A stretch of 64,000 nt of DNA from Nymphaea colorata (GCF_008831285.2 NC_045146.1:2568001-2632000); one strand, 5' to 3'. Numbered from the stretch's first letter, positions 38,400-49,915 are shown. Numbers and translations are program-made. Notes: a model not told the origin generated them from the sequence alone.

Positions 38400-40319
38400 T
38401 ATAGTAGCGTTGTTGGTTTATGGAGACGCTGATTATCGTAAGCGGTAAAAGGTAGTTTTGATTTGGTCTTCCCTTGAAGTTCTGGATACGTGCGCAATAA
38501 AAGGTGAAGGATAAGGAGCCTGTATCCAATTGTTTACCAGCAAATTTGTGATCAGAGACCACTCTTTAGGCTGTAATGCCAAAGCAGGGCTTGATTTTCT
38601 CATTTTGCTGATACCCTTCTCGGATTTGCTGACAACCGCTAAGCAAACCCTCAACTTAAACTCACTTTGTGGTGGATTCGTATAATGACAATTTATGCAT
38701 TTCAACATTCTCTTTGCAGAAAAAAGATTCTGCAGTACTGATAAAAAAGACAGGCCCGTCGCTTCCAAAATTAAAAAATGGAAGATGCATATTTGAAAAG
38801 GTAGCCAAAAGTTGGTGTTTAAATGAAAAAAAGAAATTCCTATACTTTATGTTTGCCGACGCACTGCCTATTTATTAGTTACCAACTTTCTTGACTTGCC
38901 TTATGCGTGGAAACTGATATGTAAATTGATTTCATTAATGACTGAGCTGGAGAGCGGCTGGAGTTGGGAGTGAAAATTAGGAATGTCAATATTGATCAAA
39001 TTGATGCCAAAAAATTGGATATGAAAAAAATAATTAATATCGATTAAGAAATCAGAATGGATTCGGATCCAATAAATGGAATCATTTGGATTCAGATATA
39101 CATAAATAGCGGATTCAAATCGAATTTATTTTACATTTTGAAAATTGGTAAAATATGGTTCAAAATTCAGATTCCGATATGAATATAAAAATCAAATTCG
39201 GATCGGATTCTAATGGTAAAATCCGAGTTTAAATTCGAATTCGAATATGGCTTTTATTTATTTGTATTACAATACAAATTTGAATCGTCAATATCTAAAA
39301 AAACCAGATATAATTAAGGGTATAACCTATCCAAATCTAATGAGGTGACATCCCTACCTAAAATAAACTCATTAAATTCAAGAAATCCTGTCATTTTTTT
39401 TACCATGTTTTGACATTTTCAACGGTTTGGTAAGTTTTTGTCAGCCGTTGTGCTATGGTATCTTTTCAATAAATTACTGCAGAGCTGGACTTTTAGTTCA
39501 TATTCCCTATAAAGTTCCAATAGCTGACAGACACAGAAATTTAATGTTAAGGCATTAAAGTTCCACTTAAACAAGTGAAATTTCAATGCTGGTAGAAATT
39601 TTTTGTCTATTAACTTCTTATGTCAAGAACAAAAGTTTCATGAAAATCAAACATGCGGTAAATAAAGGTGAAACAAAAATTTCACAAACAAAAATTACAT
39701 TGTACTAAATATCCAACGGTTTTAAGCCAGGGTACTTAGTTGCATGTATTCAAACGAGCTCCAAAGATTTTAACGCATTAAATTCAAGAAAAAATCCTAA
39801 CTTTTTTTTACCATGTTTTGAAATTTTCAACTGTTCGTTAAGTTGCACTATGATCATTTCTTCAGTTTAATTTTCAGAAAACGGGATCGCGTACGTATTT
39901 ATCCGATAAGCATTAAAAGAGATATTATATATCCTAATGCGCAAACAACTTGGAGGCTGGAGCCGATGTTGTCGGTCCCGGAAAAAGTTTTCAAGGACAT
40001 TTTGTATGATAAAAAGAAAAGTAGCAAACAGCCTCAGCTTTGCATTAATTAGGGTTGGGAACTGACCCGCATCCGGCTTTGAGGGATGATGTCGTGTTAG
40101 CCCCAAAACGGAACATTTTGGATCATCGATTCACTCTGTTAATGAAATCTTGATTACCAATAAATCAGAAGAGTAGAAGAAGCAACAATTAGCAAATGGA
40201 ACAATTTTATATGAATTTACTTTAAAAAGTCAAGAAGCATCATAAAGTATCTTATAAATTTGTCTTAATCTTTGAAATAAATTCATTAAACAGTAACAAA
40301 TGAATTACGGCCATATCAG
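38400..40319. other. intergenic; diverged repeats
   Basis: 38400-38755 is upstream DNA of the beta-galactosidase gene and is duplicated at about 46812-47177. 38970-39250 is rich in GATTCGGAT and AAATTCGAAT-like motifs, a low-complexity repeat. A direct repeat of about 70 bp occurs at 39366-39434 and 39771-39843 (both with CATTAAATTCAAGAA and TACCATGTTTTGA). No gene is seen. Confidence 0.5.
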
Positions 40320-41540
40320 GCAAGCACTGCATAATGAGTCGAGCCAAGTCGGGTTTGACTCAAACTCATGCATAAAAATTGGACTTATACTTGACTCATT
40401 TACAAATGAGTCGTGCTCAAGTTTAAACTTATGGTCAGAATGTTAAACGAGTCGAGTTTAAGTCGTAAGAAGTTACCTTGTTTAAACTTGGCTCAGCTCG
40501 ACTGACTATATTAATGTGTCATGAATGAGAGATTTTCTGTTGCTAAGTTTTTCCTTAGGAGATATTTGGATGCAGAATACGTGCTTTCTTTTTTTGGATT
40601 TTCGATTAGATGATCTTTCGTAAATCAATTAGTTAAAAAAAATGAGTTCAAAGAAAAAAGATAGGTAAATTAATAGAAACGATTTAAACAAATTAAGAAA
40701 GTCGAGCTGGAGCTGAGCTTGAGCCTGTTCTATGAAACTCAATTTTGAGTTTGAGTCGAGCTGGCTATGTAGGTTTAGATTTGGGTTCTGATTCAATTTC
40801 GAAAGCCAATTCAAATCCCAACTAGTCTAGAACTTCATTAATTGTGTCTTTTTCCTTCCAACTTGTTGTTGGATTTCCGATTCATTTGGGATCCAAGAAA
40901 AGATATGGGTTGAAAATCAAACACCATATCCAAAAGTGTTGCCTCATCAGGTCTATTTTTTTCTTACTATTAGAATTTTGATTTTGTTTGGATGAATGCC
41001 AATCAATGGGTGAACACGAGCCTGAGTACAGTCAGCTCGACTAGTGAAACCTCGAGCTCGAGAATAGGTCGACAGAAGCAGCTCGAGCTCGACTTGGTAG
41101 TTACGTATTGAGCTCGAGCTTGACTCGATTAAGGCTCGACAAACTCGTTTGAATAGAATTGATATTCATAATTACATATTGAGCTTGAGCTCGACTCGAT
41201 TAAGGCTTGACAAACTTGTTTGAATAGAATTGATATTCATCATTACGTATTGAGTTCGAACTCGACTCGATTAAGGCTCGACAAACTCGTTTGAATAAAA
41301 TTAATATTCACTATTACTTAGTGAGCTCGAGCTCGACTCGATTAATATAAAGACTTGATTAAGGCTTGACAAACTCGATTAAGGCTCGAGCTCGATTCAG
41401 CAGTTACGTGTTGATCTCAAACTCAACTCGATTATTTGAATGAGTCGACTCGTTAAACAAATGACTCAGTTCGAACTCATTCATGAGTCGAGCTTTAACG
41501 AGTCGAGCTCGAGTAGCTCGGCCCATTGTACGCCCCTGCA
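40320..41540. repeat. GAGCTCGAG-rich repeat island
   Basis: Many copies of GAGTCGAG, GAGCTCGA and CTCGACTC on both strands make this stretch locally palindromic. It encloses the 71-bp tandem array at 41103-41420. Similar but shorter patches occur at 14465-14575 and 60400-60700. It is non-coding. Confidence 0.65.
41103..41420 (+). repeat. 71-bp tandem repeat array, about 4.5 copies
   Basis: Unit starts are at 41103, 41174, 41245 and 41316, an exact 71-bp period. A partial copy begins at 41406 after a 19-bp insertion in the fourth unit. Each unit opens with ACGTATTGAGCTCGAGCT or a close variant, continues CGATTAAGGCTCGACAAACT and ends GATATTCAT. Copies differ by a few substitutions each, mostly C/T in the palindromic part. 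Confidence 0.9.
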
Positions 41541-41633
41541 AGCCATTCACATCCCTAATGAAGAAACACACTCACTGAAGGGCATTGACTGCAGAGTTAT
41601 AGCGATCTCTTTCAATCTTAGCCAACAATTTGT

Positions 41634-42126
41634 GGAGCGTTTGATTACTCCAGTTTTGAAATTCATGAATCTCACATGACATAATCTTACTTGTGTGGTA
41701 AAATTCATGGTTCATCAAACTAAGGATCTCAGGTCACACCTAAGTTCAACACTTTTAAGATTCTTAGTGGCATTTGATAGCCTTGAATTTGAGATCCACA
41801 ATGATTTGGGATCACTGAAAATCTCAAACAAATATATGGATTTAAGGTCCGATCCCCTCCCATCCAACCTTAAAATTTGAGGTTTTGACCATAAAATGGA
41901 GACCTCAATTCCTTGTTTCATATGGTAGTAAAATTGTGTTTGTTCACAATGGGGGATCTTGAATTATCCTCAGATTTGAAATCTGAAACTATCAAACACG
42001 CCCTTATTTTACCTTTTTGTATTGAGAAAAGATTGGATTTAAGATCGGATAAGGGAGATTCTGATCTTAAATCAATGGTTTACAAATCCTAAGGATTTTA
42101 TATGAAAGGCAATCAAACGCACTCTT
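41634..42126. mobile_element. possible nested MITEs with GCGTTTGAT ends
   Basis: Outer ends read GGAGCGTTTGATTA (41634) and, in inverted orientation, GAGTGCGTTTGATTG (around 42110-42126). An inner pair shows CATTTGATAGCC (about 41771) and ACTATCAAACACGCCC (about 41987-42002). No coding content. Terminal GTTTGAT motifs are common in PIF/Harbinger-like MITEs. The target duplications are unclear, so confidence is limited. Confidence 0.4.
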
Positions 42127-43092
42127 GAGATTTGGTAGCGGACCAGATGAGAATGGAAACAGATAGATCAGGTTTGACTGTATTTTTCAAAAAAAAATTT
42201 AAGGACCAAATTAGAATTAATGCAAAAGTAAAACGGAGCAGGTTATTGGTTATGTTATTTCACTGTCACAGCACAAAACCAGTTTCAAAATTTTTTTTAT
42301 AAAGACCAAATTAGAATTAATGAATAAAGCAGAGCAGGCTAGGCTATTTGTTATGACATTTCACTTTCGCAAGACAACTAAGAACAGTTTCCGAAAAATG
42401 GCATAACAGGTAAAGCGCACAAATTTGAATTTTTCTAAACCTTAGCACCCCCATCCAATTTAGCAATTTATTACAGAAAATTAACTTTGTGATCTAAGAA
42501 ACAGAGACATGGTGCAGTAGGCACGTATTCTTGGTGACGGGAACCGGCGTTCTCTGGGGAAGTCTACAAAGATTAGTTAACCTTGTCACATTGGATTCTT
42601 AATACTTCACAGAAAATGATAAATTGATTGTTGAAATCAAAAGCGTTTTACTAAATAAATTTAGAGGAGTACAAAAGATTGGCGTTCATTTCTCCCACTT
42701 TAAAAAGAGGAAAAAATAAAAACAGATTTTTCAGTTGAACGGAACGACACGTCCTTCCCGTTTACGTGACCAAAACCAGAGCCAGAAAACAGGAAGCGAG
42801 TTCACACGTTCTGTAACCGTCGGACAAACCGTTGCTGGTCGTAGTAGAGATCGACTGGTCTTTGGGCACAGAACGCCATTCTATTATGTTGTTCATCATC
42901 TTGTAACAACCATCTCTTAGGTGCCGTGAAAGGATCGTCAATCCCTAGTGCACCATAGTGGCGAAAGGCCACAAAGCACAATATAATCAACTCCAATTGT
43001 TGAAAAAAGAAACACCATGTATGAACTATCAGGTAGTTATCTGTACCATATGCAAGGATGTGAATCATTTGCCTGTCCATTGTGTAAGCCAA
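42127..43092. other. region without a recognised gene
   Basis: A 96-aa minus-strand open frame (42802-43092) ends RWLLQDDEQHNRMAFCAQRP and runs up to the NOP56 remnant. I do not recognise it. It may be sequence co-captured with the NOP56 fragment. Nothing else is seen here. Confidence 0.35.
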
Positions 43093-44131
43093 TCAGCGGG
43101 ATACATTCTTCATCCACCTTCTTCTTCTTTTTCTTTTTCTCGCTCTTCGCCTCCGGGGTGTGTTCATTGGCTTCCTCCTTTTCACCTCCCTTCTTTTTCG
43201 TCTTCTTCTTGGCCTCTGCTCCAATTCAACCTGACCATCAGCAACTCCGTTCAATGTTACCGCTTCATCTGCCCCCCATTTGCGCTTTTCATCCTTTTTC
43301 TTTTTCTGTGATTCTGGCTCCCCTGAAACAACCCCATCAGCTAAATTCATTGCCTCCTGCACTTGAACATCCTCCTCACCCCTAGTCTCCTTCTTATTCT
43401 TCCTCTTACTTTTCTTTTCTGCAACTTCAGCGGATTTCTCAGAGAGATCATTCATCCCTTCCCCATCTGAAAGTACGATCAACAAAATGTAATTACCATG
43501 ATCCAAAGAGATTAGAGCAGAAGCATACCATTGCAACAGCACATGAAGGAAATTATCCATAATTTCATTTTGAAAAGGGTGTCCTGATGGCTCGTGAAAA
43601 TGCATGATTTGAGGTAGACTTTAGTTTTTTGTTTCTTTTAAGTTTTAACCTATGCTACACTGGGATCAAAGCTACGTTGTTCAACATGCACTTACACGGC
43701 CTAGGTGCGACAGAAAATCCCAATATTAAGGCTCAACGGTTCCACACAATCAGACTAAAATTGTCAGACAAGCCTAGGCAACTCGATGCCGTGCTAAAAA
43801 CCTACTTTTTCGAAAACAAAAGAGATTACCATTAAGTCAACCAAAAAATATATATATTGTGAAGCACCGGCCAAACCTAATGTAATTCATATGAAAGAAT
43901 GAAAACAAAGCAGTGCTCTGCCTATGTAATTCATGTGTTTGTGATATTGTTCATTTGAATTGTTTTACTGCTATAAGTTGACCGAAAAAGGTTTTTCATT
44001 GAGAAATATTTCAGTTTCTTTATTAATTTTTATTGCATTTTATTAGTTTATTTCCTAGGGTGCCGGTTCGCTTAATGCACCCAGTCATGTCCGGCTGCAG
44101 CCTGCACCTAATACAACACTTTTCTTTCTAC

Positions 44132-44165
<34 letters not shown>

Positions 44166-44785
44166 CTCACTTTATGCCCAGGCTGCCTAGACCTTCATAT
44201 GTGTTTGCAAGTGAATTGAAAAAACTATAGCAATGTTTATTGTCATCAAATGCAAATGCAAATGAAAGCATAAGCAAATAATTAAGATACTGCAAAACCA
44301 GAAAGGAAAAAAACGGTAATTTCCCATTGGAGAACTTCTAGCACGTAAAGTAGATGAGTACCTTCTAAATCTTGAGTCTTTTTGTTGAGCATGTCGTCAA
44401 TAGCAGCTTTCATTACATCATCATTCTTTCCTGGAGAAAGTCCCTTGTCATAAAAGTCTAATCTCTCCTCAACCTGTTCCCGGAGCTTCTCACCAAAGAT
44501 ATTGCTGTTTGTATCTGTTCACAAGTAATTGACATTTGCTAGTTCTATAGATAGAGCAACTGGGTGCAGATCCATACAGAAGGAGAAACAAAAAAAGCAC
44601 AACTGGCTACAAATATAAATAAACAAATTCTTACCTGAAGAGCAATCTATACGTGATGCAATGGAACACTTGTTTGCAAGGTATCGAGCCAACCGACCCT
44701 TGTTCCGAGAGCAGATGCACGACCAATAAAGGAGGAATGAAAGATAAGACCATACTTGGGGGTATTTCCTCGGGTTTTCAATGCC
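43093..44785 (-). pseudogene. NOP56: 3' fragment of a NOP56 gene (box C/D snoRNP core protein), frameshifted
   Basis: Three exons with introns are readable on the minus strand: 44635-44785 ([41 protein letters not shown]), 44362-44524 ([19 protein letters not shown]) and 43466 downwards (the Lys/Glu-rich tail). These are the C-terminal NOP-domain end and basic tail of nucleolar protein 56. The first exon has two extra bases after the RASA codons, breaking the frame. In the tail the frame shifts near 43200, so the run of KKKKK-type residues is read as arginines. All upstream exons are absent. Because introns are kept, it arose from genomic DNA and not by reverse transcription. Its upstream edge joins the beta-galactosidase copy near 44939. 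Confidence 0.85.
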
Positions 44786-45413
44786 CTAAAAGGAGTAAAA
44801 AGAAATGCTATTCATTAGGGTCTACTAGATGGAGCACAAGAATTTGGCTTTTGCATGCTTACTGACTCAGATGAGAAAATTTCCTTTTGGTAGCAGCTAA
44901 CATTCCCCAAAAGATGGAAACATTTATCTCAACCTAAGCTTAATGAGGTTGACTCAACCCAGCGAGCTCACTCAACCTCCTGGTGCACCAACATTAAGTA
45001 GTACCGAAGGAAGTCAGTTAAAGATTGAGGTTGCATACCTGACGACGTTCGGGCTCATGTGCATTCCAAAAAATGTACGTCTCTATAGCATCCAAACCTC
45101 CTTCCTTGGCCTTCTGGAACAAAGATTAATGTTTGAACATGTGAATCCTCATGCTAAATTTGAGATAACCTACAAACTCTCCCTCTCTGGCTCTCTCTCT
45201 CTCTCTCTCTTTTTATATATATATATATATATAAGCCGATATCCTCCGACCACCCATCTATCCAGGCTGCATGTACGTGACATCCGAATGGACGGACGTC
45301 CGTAGGATTTCAATAATCCGTCACACTATTTAAGACATGTTTGGAAGACTTATGAGTAGACATGTACAAAGTAGGTTTTCAAAAATATTCCTACTACTAG
45401 TTATATATAGGAG

Positions 45414-45605
45414 GATGGGCGGAGCCAGGATTTCATTTAGGGACGGGCCAAATAATCCAACCTCAAATTTGGGTACGGCCAAACTGAACCTAAATAAAAA
45501 AAAAATACATTGAACTAATTTTTTTTTATTTTTTTAATGTAATTTTTTTTTTCCAACTAGTTTGAGGCGAGCCATATCCTAGGCGGGCCCCCTTCCCTCC
45601 GCCCC
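45414..45605. mobile_element. hAT-like MITE, copy 2, inside the duplicate
   Basis: The ends read GATGGGCGGAGCC and (inverted) GGGGCGGAGGG, and are flanked by TATAGGAG and TGTAGGAG, a 7-of-8 target duplication. It is 192 bp and non-coding. Its position within 45366-46343, absent from the parent copy, shows that it inserted after the duplication. Confidence 0.5.
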
Positions 45606-46059
45606 TGTAGGAGCACTAACATGTACGTACTAATCTTAACGATTTTGATCGACATGCTCGGATGAGTCGTGTAAAAATCAACTAATAACCATTTCTGTGA
45701 GTTGGTAATTTTCTTTTGGCATTCTTTATAACGATAGATTTTGGCACAATGTAAAGTAAAGATGATAATGCAACTAGTACTCATTTAAAAAAAATAAACT
45801 TTAATGGTTAAAGAAAATCCACTTCGTGAGTCTCCCCTCAGTCCTCACGAAAAAATTCGGGGATTGTGAGTTGAAGCTCTGTCAGAACTTTGAGTCCAAA
45901 TATCATTATCTCTGCATGAGGAAAGAAGAGGGAGCCGGTTTTAGAAGCCACATTCGCAGTTTGGGCCCTTCTGTAAACCATGACTAAGAAGTTTGGGGAC
46001 AAACTTGCAAACTTCAACCCAGACTAAGAAATTGAATGTAAATTGAGCTCATGTCCACA

Positions 46060-46190
46060 CAGGGGCTGAACCACAAATTTCTGGTTATTGGGCACTTAGT
46101 AATAAATTTTAAATTTTTAAGAAGAAGTGAATTTTTTTTTCTGAGGTGTTAATATAAAAGTAAATATTTTCTGTAGGTCCGTGTGGGCAA
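46060..46190. mobile_element. diverged relative of the 11214 MITE
   Basis: It shares with the reverse complement of 11214-11381 the blocks AAATTTCTGGTT, a TTTTTAAGAAG segment and GTGTGGGCAA, in the same order. It begins near CAGGGGCTGAAC. It lies within the foreign insert of the duplicated fragment. The other end is not defined. Confidence 0.4.
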
Positions 46191-47177
46191 TTATAGATCT
46201 TGGGATCGGTCCACCGATTAAAGTAATTTTCATGACACTATGAATACTCAATGAAATAGAAACGAATCCAATACAATCTAATACATATATATATGCCCAC
46301 ACGTGTGTGTGTGTGTGTGTGAAAAAAAGAAATAAGCCCAGATGATGTTGGATGACTAAACATTTAAAAATTGTCATTAAAAGCACCAAAATTCATCTGC
46401 ACACCATGAACCATTGTTAATGTGTCCTCTATCTAAAAATTTTTAGAGAGAGATTTTAAATATTTAACAATCCGGCAACAACTAGCTGTCAATTAACTGT
46501 TTTCATTTCATTTACTTTATGTGTGTGTATGTGTGGCAAGAACAACATGTTCAAACTGAAACTATTGATTTTCAAACAGTAATAATATGGACATTGGCCT
46601 CTCCTTAAGTAGTAGTGGTTTCATGTTCATGAGGGGAACGATGACCACGCTTTGGCAATCAAACAGCACTGGTGAACAGAAAAAGCATGCACAAAACTAA
46701 GCACCATAGCAACCGCGTGGGCTGCCATTAATGGCGCGCTTGCAGCAGAGAGAACTCACTGATCAACTTGAAGACGAGCGACACTCAGTGTGGTACACCC
46801 TCCTAATTTATACAGAGAATTATAGTAGCATTGTTGGTTTATGGAGACGCTGATTATCGTAAGCAGTACAGGTAGTTTTGATTTGGTCTTCCCTTGAAGT
46901 TTTGGATACGTGCGAAATAAAAGGTGAACGATAAGGAGTCTGTATCCAATTGTTTACCAGGAAATTTGTGATCAGTGACCACCTTTTAAGCTATAATCCC
47001 AAAGCAGAACTTGGCAAATTTCTTGTTTTGCTGATACCCTTCTCGGATTTATTGACAACCGCTAAGCAAACCCTCAACTTAAACTCACTTCGTGGTGGAT
47101 TCTTATGCATTTCAACATTCTCTTTTTTGTGTTTCTAGAAAAAAGATTCTGCAGTACTGATAAAAAAGACAGACCAT

Positions 47178-47956
47178 CACTGCAATTTTGCCATTTCTTC
47201 CTCTTAATATACTCTTACTAATTTTTATTCACTACGGTTTAGAAGCAAATTGTGGAGATGAACTTGATCTATTTGATAGTTATGAGCAAAAAGTGAGGTC
47301 AGCTTATTGCCCGATTTAATTATACAACATAGGATTACTAATTCTTTTTTAACTATTCAAATTAGTTATTTTTTATTAACATTAAAATTAGTTAGGTAAC
47401 TACATAAGCAATTTTTATGTCCTATATTACTAGGTTAATGATAAAAACCAGACTACTGAAATGCAATGATTAGAGTACTTTTCCTTTTCTGCGATCTAAA
47501 CTCACTTACTGCTATGGTCTATTGAATAAATTGATGAGAAACATACATAAAGTTAATTATTTTTTGAATTTAATCATGTATTGATAACACATAAAATTGA
47601 TTGGCTAATATAACATCCAAAATTTAACCATGGAAAAATCTTCATTGTTTGTAAAAACAACTAAAAATAAAACACGTTTTATATCAAATTATTTTTTATA
47701 AACATATTATGATGGTTTTAGTTTAGCAAAAAATTAGAGGGTCTGGTTTTTATCCCTAACCTATCAGCCTATAATCTACCAATTCCCCTTATGTTTTATA
47801 TTGCATCTATAAATTTGCGAAAGGACATTTTAGGTGCATTTAGAATGTAGATATTTTAATTTTTTCGTGTTCTTTTTAAATTATGAAACACTTGCAATTT
47901 TTGACTATCTTCTCAATCGATTTAACAAAAAAAAAAATTAAGAATAATATTTATAT
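47178..47956. other. AT-rich spacer
   Basis: It lies between the right end of the beta-galactosidase duplicate and the ARM-like pseudogene. No gene or repeat is recognised. Confidence 0.5.
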
Positions 47957-48640
47957 GGAACTTCCCAAGACGGTGAAAGGAGGCATGGTGGAAAGGATCA
48001 ACAAGGACGTGCTCGTGGATCAGGTGGTAATGAGCCCGATGGCGACGATCCTGATGGAATTGATCTCCACCAACGGCCTCAGGGTCCTATGTAGCTTGAT
48101 CCTCGCCATTAAAAGCCCCTTTGTCGATGAGGTCCACCAAAGCAGGGAGCTCCCCAAGATCATAAAGGCCTTGGATTCGGAAGACCAGGGGTTAAAATCG
48201 GCTGCTTTCAATCAAGGCCATGATGGAGGAGGATCTGGTGAGGAAGGTGGTGCTCTTGCAGAGGTCAAAATCTCGCGGGCATGGTGAAGAGAAAGAACTA
48301 GACAGTACGAGTGGTGAGGAAATGTAGGATTTTTCCACTCCTTGTGGAGATGGTGGCGATGGAGGGTCCCCTTCTGTGAAGGAGGAAGAGGAGGAGAGGT
48401 GGTTGGAGAGACACCCATTTGATGGGTGCATGGCCAAGTTTGCTATACAGTTGGAGGTGGGGTAGGGACTGAGGCTAGGGAGAAGAGGACCTTCAAGCTA
48501 GAAGTGTTGAGGAGGGTGAGAAAGGCGGTGGACTCCAAAGCCGAGGCTGCTACCATTATTGTTGAGGTCTTGCGGGCTTGGTGGTGGTGGTGGAGAAGGA
48601 GGTATCCAATCGCTGGCAGCCGATGGGTGGTTCTAGTCAT
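47957..48640 (+). pseudogene. ARM-repeat-protein-like pseudogene fragment
   Basis: The plus strand has GC-rich coding-like sequence. It reads [20 protein letters not shown], then [22 protein letters not shown], then after frame changes [42 protein letters not shown], and RRVRKAVDSKAEAATIIVEVL. Leucine-rich helices of this kind resemble plant armadillo-repeat proteins. Several frameshifts and stops, plus an apparent internal deletion near 48212, make it non-functional. No introns are visible, so it could be a processed copy or a decayed single-exon gene. Family naming is tentative. Confidence 0.5.
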
Positions 48641-49507
48641 TTTTTTCTGCATATATGCCAAAGGGAGACTGTTGTGTAATTGTAGCTTCGGAATTGTCGA
48701 GATCTGTAAAATGATTTTAATTATTAGAGGAATCTGCATTTGTTTTTTCAAGTTGAATTGCATCTTGGACATGTGCAGCAGTGAAGAAGTCGTCTCTCCT
48801 CTTGCTTTTCGTACATATAAGGTTCTTTTAGAAAGACACTTTTTGTTTTCTTTAGACATGAACTATGGAAGCTAATGCTTTTGGGGATCCAGAAGGTCAC
48901 TTCCAAAATATGATTATAAACAGTGTGTTGCGCTCTTTAACATTCTATACCCTTTCGTACAAAATGTGGACATGAATCTCGGTCATCAAAACAATAAAAT
49001 ATATCTAGCTAAAGTGGCGTTGCGATGCAGAAATAAGATCTTAAAAGTCAATAACATCATTTTAAGCATATAAAACTTACTTTTGTGTTGATTTCCATAG
49101 TGTAAAACATATAGATTAATAAAGTTTGAGTTAAAATAATAAGTGGTAGTTATGTATATATATGCCTTGTTAATTTTTTTTGTCTTTCATATTGATACAG
49201 ACCTAGACCCATTTGTACAGGATTTGTATTATTACTGAATTAATTTTTTGTTCAAGTTACCAAACAAGAACACCATTCATCTAAATCCAATCAGTTCTAG
49301 TGATAGTAAAGGTGAAATTGGAAGTACGCACGCAAACAAATTATGACTGTGTCCATACATGTGTGCGTGAGAGAGAGAGAGAGAGAGTACTGAATTTAAT
49401 GTATTAATGTACATATTTTATTATAAGATGATAATAGCATGATAAGTAGAATCCAGTTAGTGGGCATAAACATGGTTGAAAGTGGGAAACAGCGATTGGT
49501 GGTTTGC
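48641..49507. other. region without a recognised gene
   Basis: AT-rich DNA with a GA microsatellite (about 49370-49387). No coding signal was found. Confidence 0.5.
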
Positions 49508-49775
49508 TTAGGCAGTCTGGATGGGTTCGGCAATGAGAGAGTAGACACGGTCCATGGACTCATGCTCCAAGACTACAACACCATATTCATAGTCGTACAT
49601 GCACTGGGTGACCCTCGCAATATTGAGAGCCACGTTCATGAAGGAACAAGAGAAGGGAGTCTGTTGTTGCTGCTGTTGAGCCGAGAGCAGCTCCCTGTAT
49701 AGCCTCCTCCAAGCATCCCTTAGCAAGTTCCTTATGTGTTGCGTGCTTGCTCCTCTGCTGCCCTCGTCTCGTTCT
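49508..49775 (-). pseudogene. terpene synthase C-terminal exon fragment
   Basis: The minus-strand frame reads HIRNLLRDAWRRLYRELL, a glutamine run, then PFSCSFMNVALNIARVTQCM and SLIAEPI before the stop. This matches the last exon of plant terpene synthases, with the conserved LNxAR-x-x-QCMY and EPI end. The catalytic DDxxD and NSE/DTE parts are absent. The Gln run, encoded by a CTG/CAG repeat at about 49660-49680, is not usual there. The 5' end runs directly into LTR sequence at about 49781, so the gene was truncated there. Confidence 0.7.
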
Positions 49776-49780
49776 ATTTT

Positions 49781-49915
49781 GAAAGACAACCGTTTTAGAG
49801 AGATTTAAGGAAAGAATCCCCGCAAGATCAATCAAAATTAATGATAAAGGAAAAATGAAATCTTTACACAAAGATTAGATTTAGTTTCTCATATTTATCG
49901 TTGCCAATATTATAG
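49781..49915 (+). repeat. partial LTR upstream of the short-LTR array
   Basis: It is similar to the left half of the LTRs at 49916 and 50493, starting TTGAAAGACAACCG and continuing through AATTAATGATAAAGGAAAAA. It ends exactly where the next LTR begins (TGTTAATG). Confidence 0.65.

Larger units (their letters stand above)
44939..47177 (-). pseudogene. partial duplicate of the beta-galactosidase gene: exon 2, intron 1, upstream region
   Basis: This matches 37308-38755 of the intact gene on the same strand. The exon 2 remnant (45039-45122) keeps the coding for [25 protein letters not shown] but has lost the splice acceptor and first codons in a deletion of about 21 bp. Exon 1 with its start codon (parent about 38111-38345) is cleanly missing near 46764-46770, while TATA box and upstream DNA remain. 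About 980 bp of foreign DNA (45366-46343) interrupts the intron-1 part. It cannot encode enzyme. The pair sits only about 7 kb apart, so this is a local duplication. Confidence 0.9.

Noticed and set aside
40320-41540. Possible CRISPR-like or regulatory array from regular repeats
   Set aside because: This is a plant nuclear genome, the repeats are directly adjacent without unique spacers and diverge like a decaying satellite.
43017-43385. 122-codon plus-strand frame rich in Phe and Ser
   Set aside because: It is antisense to the Lys/Glu-rich tail of the NOP56 remnant.
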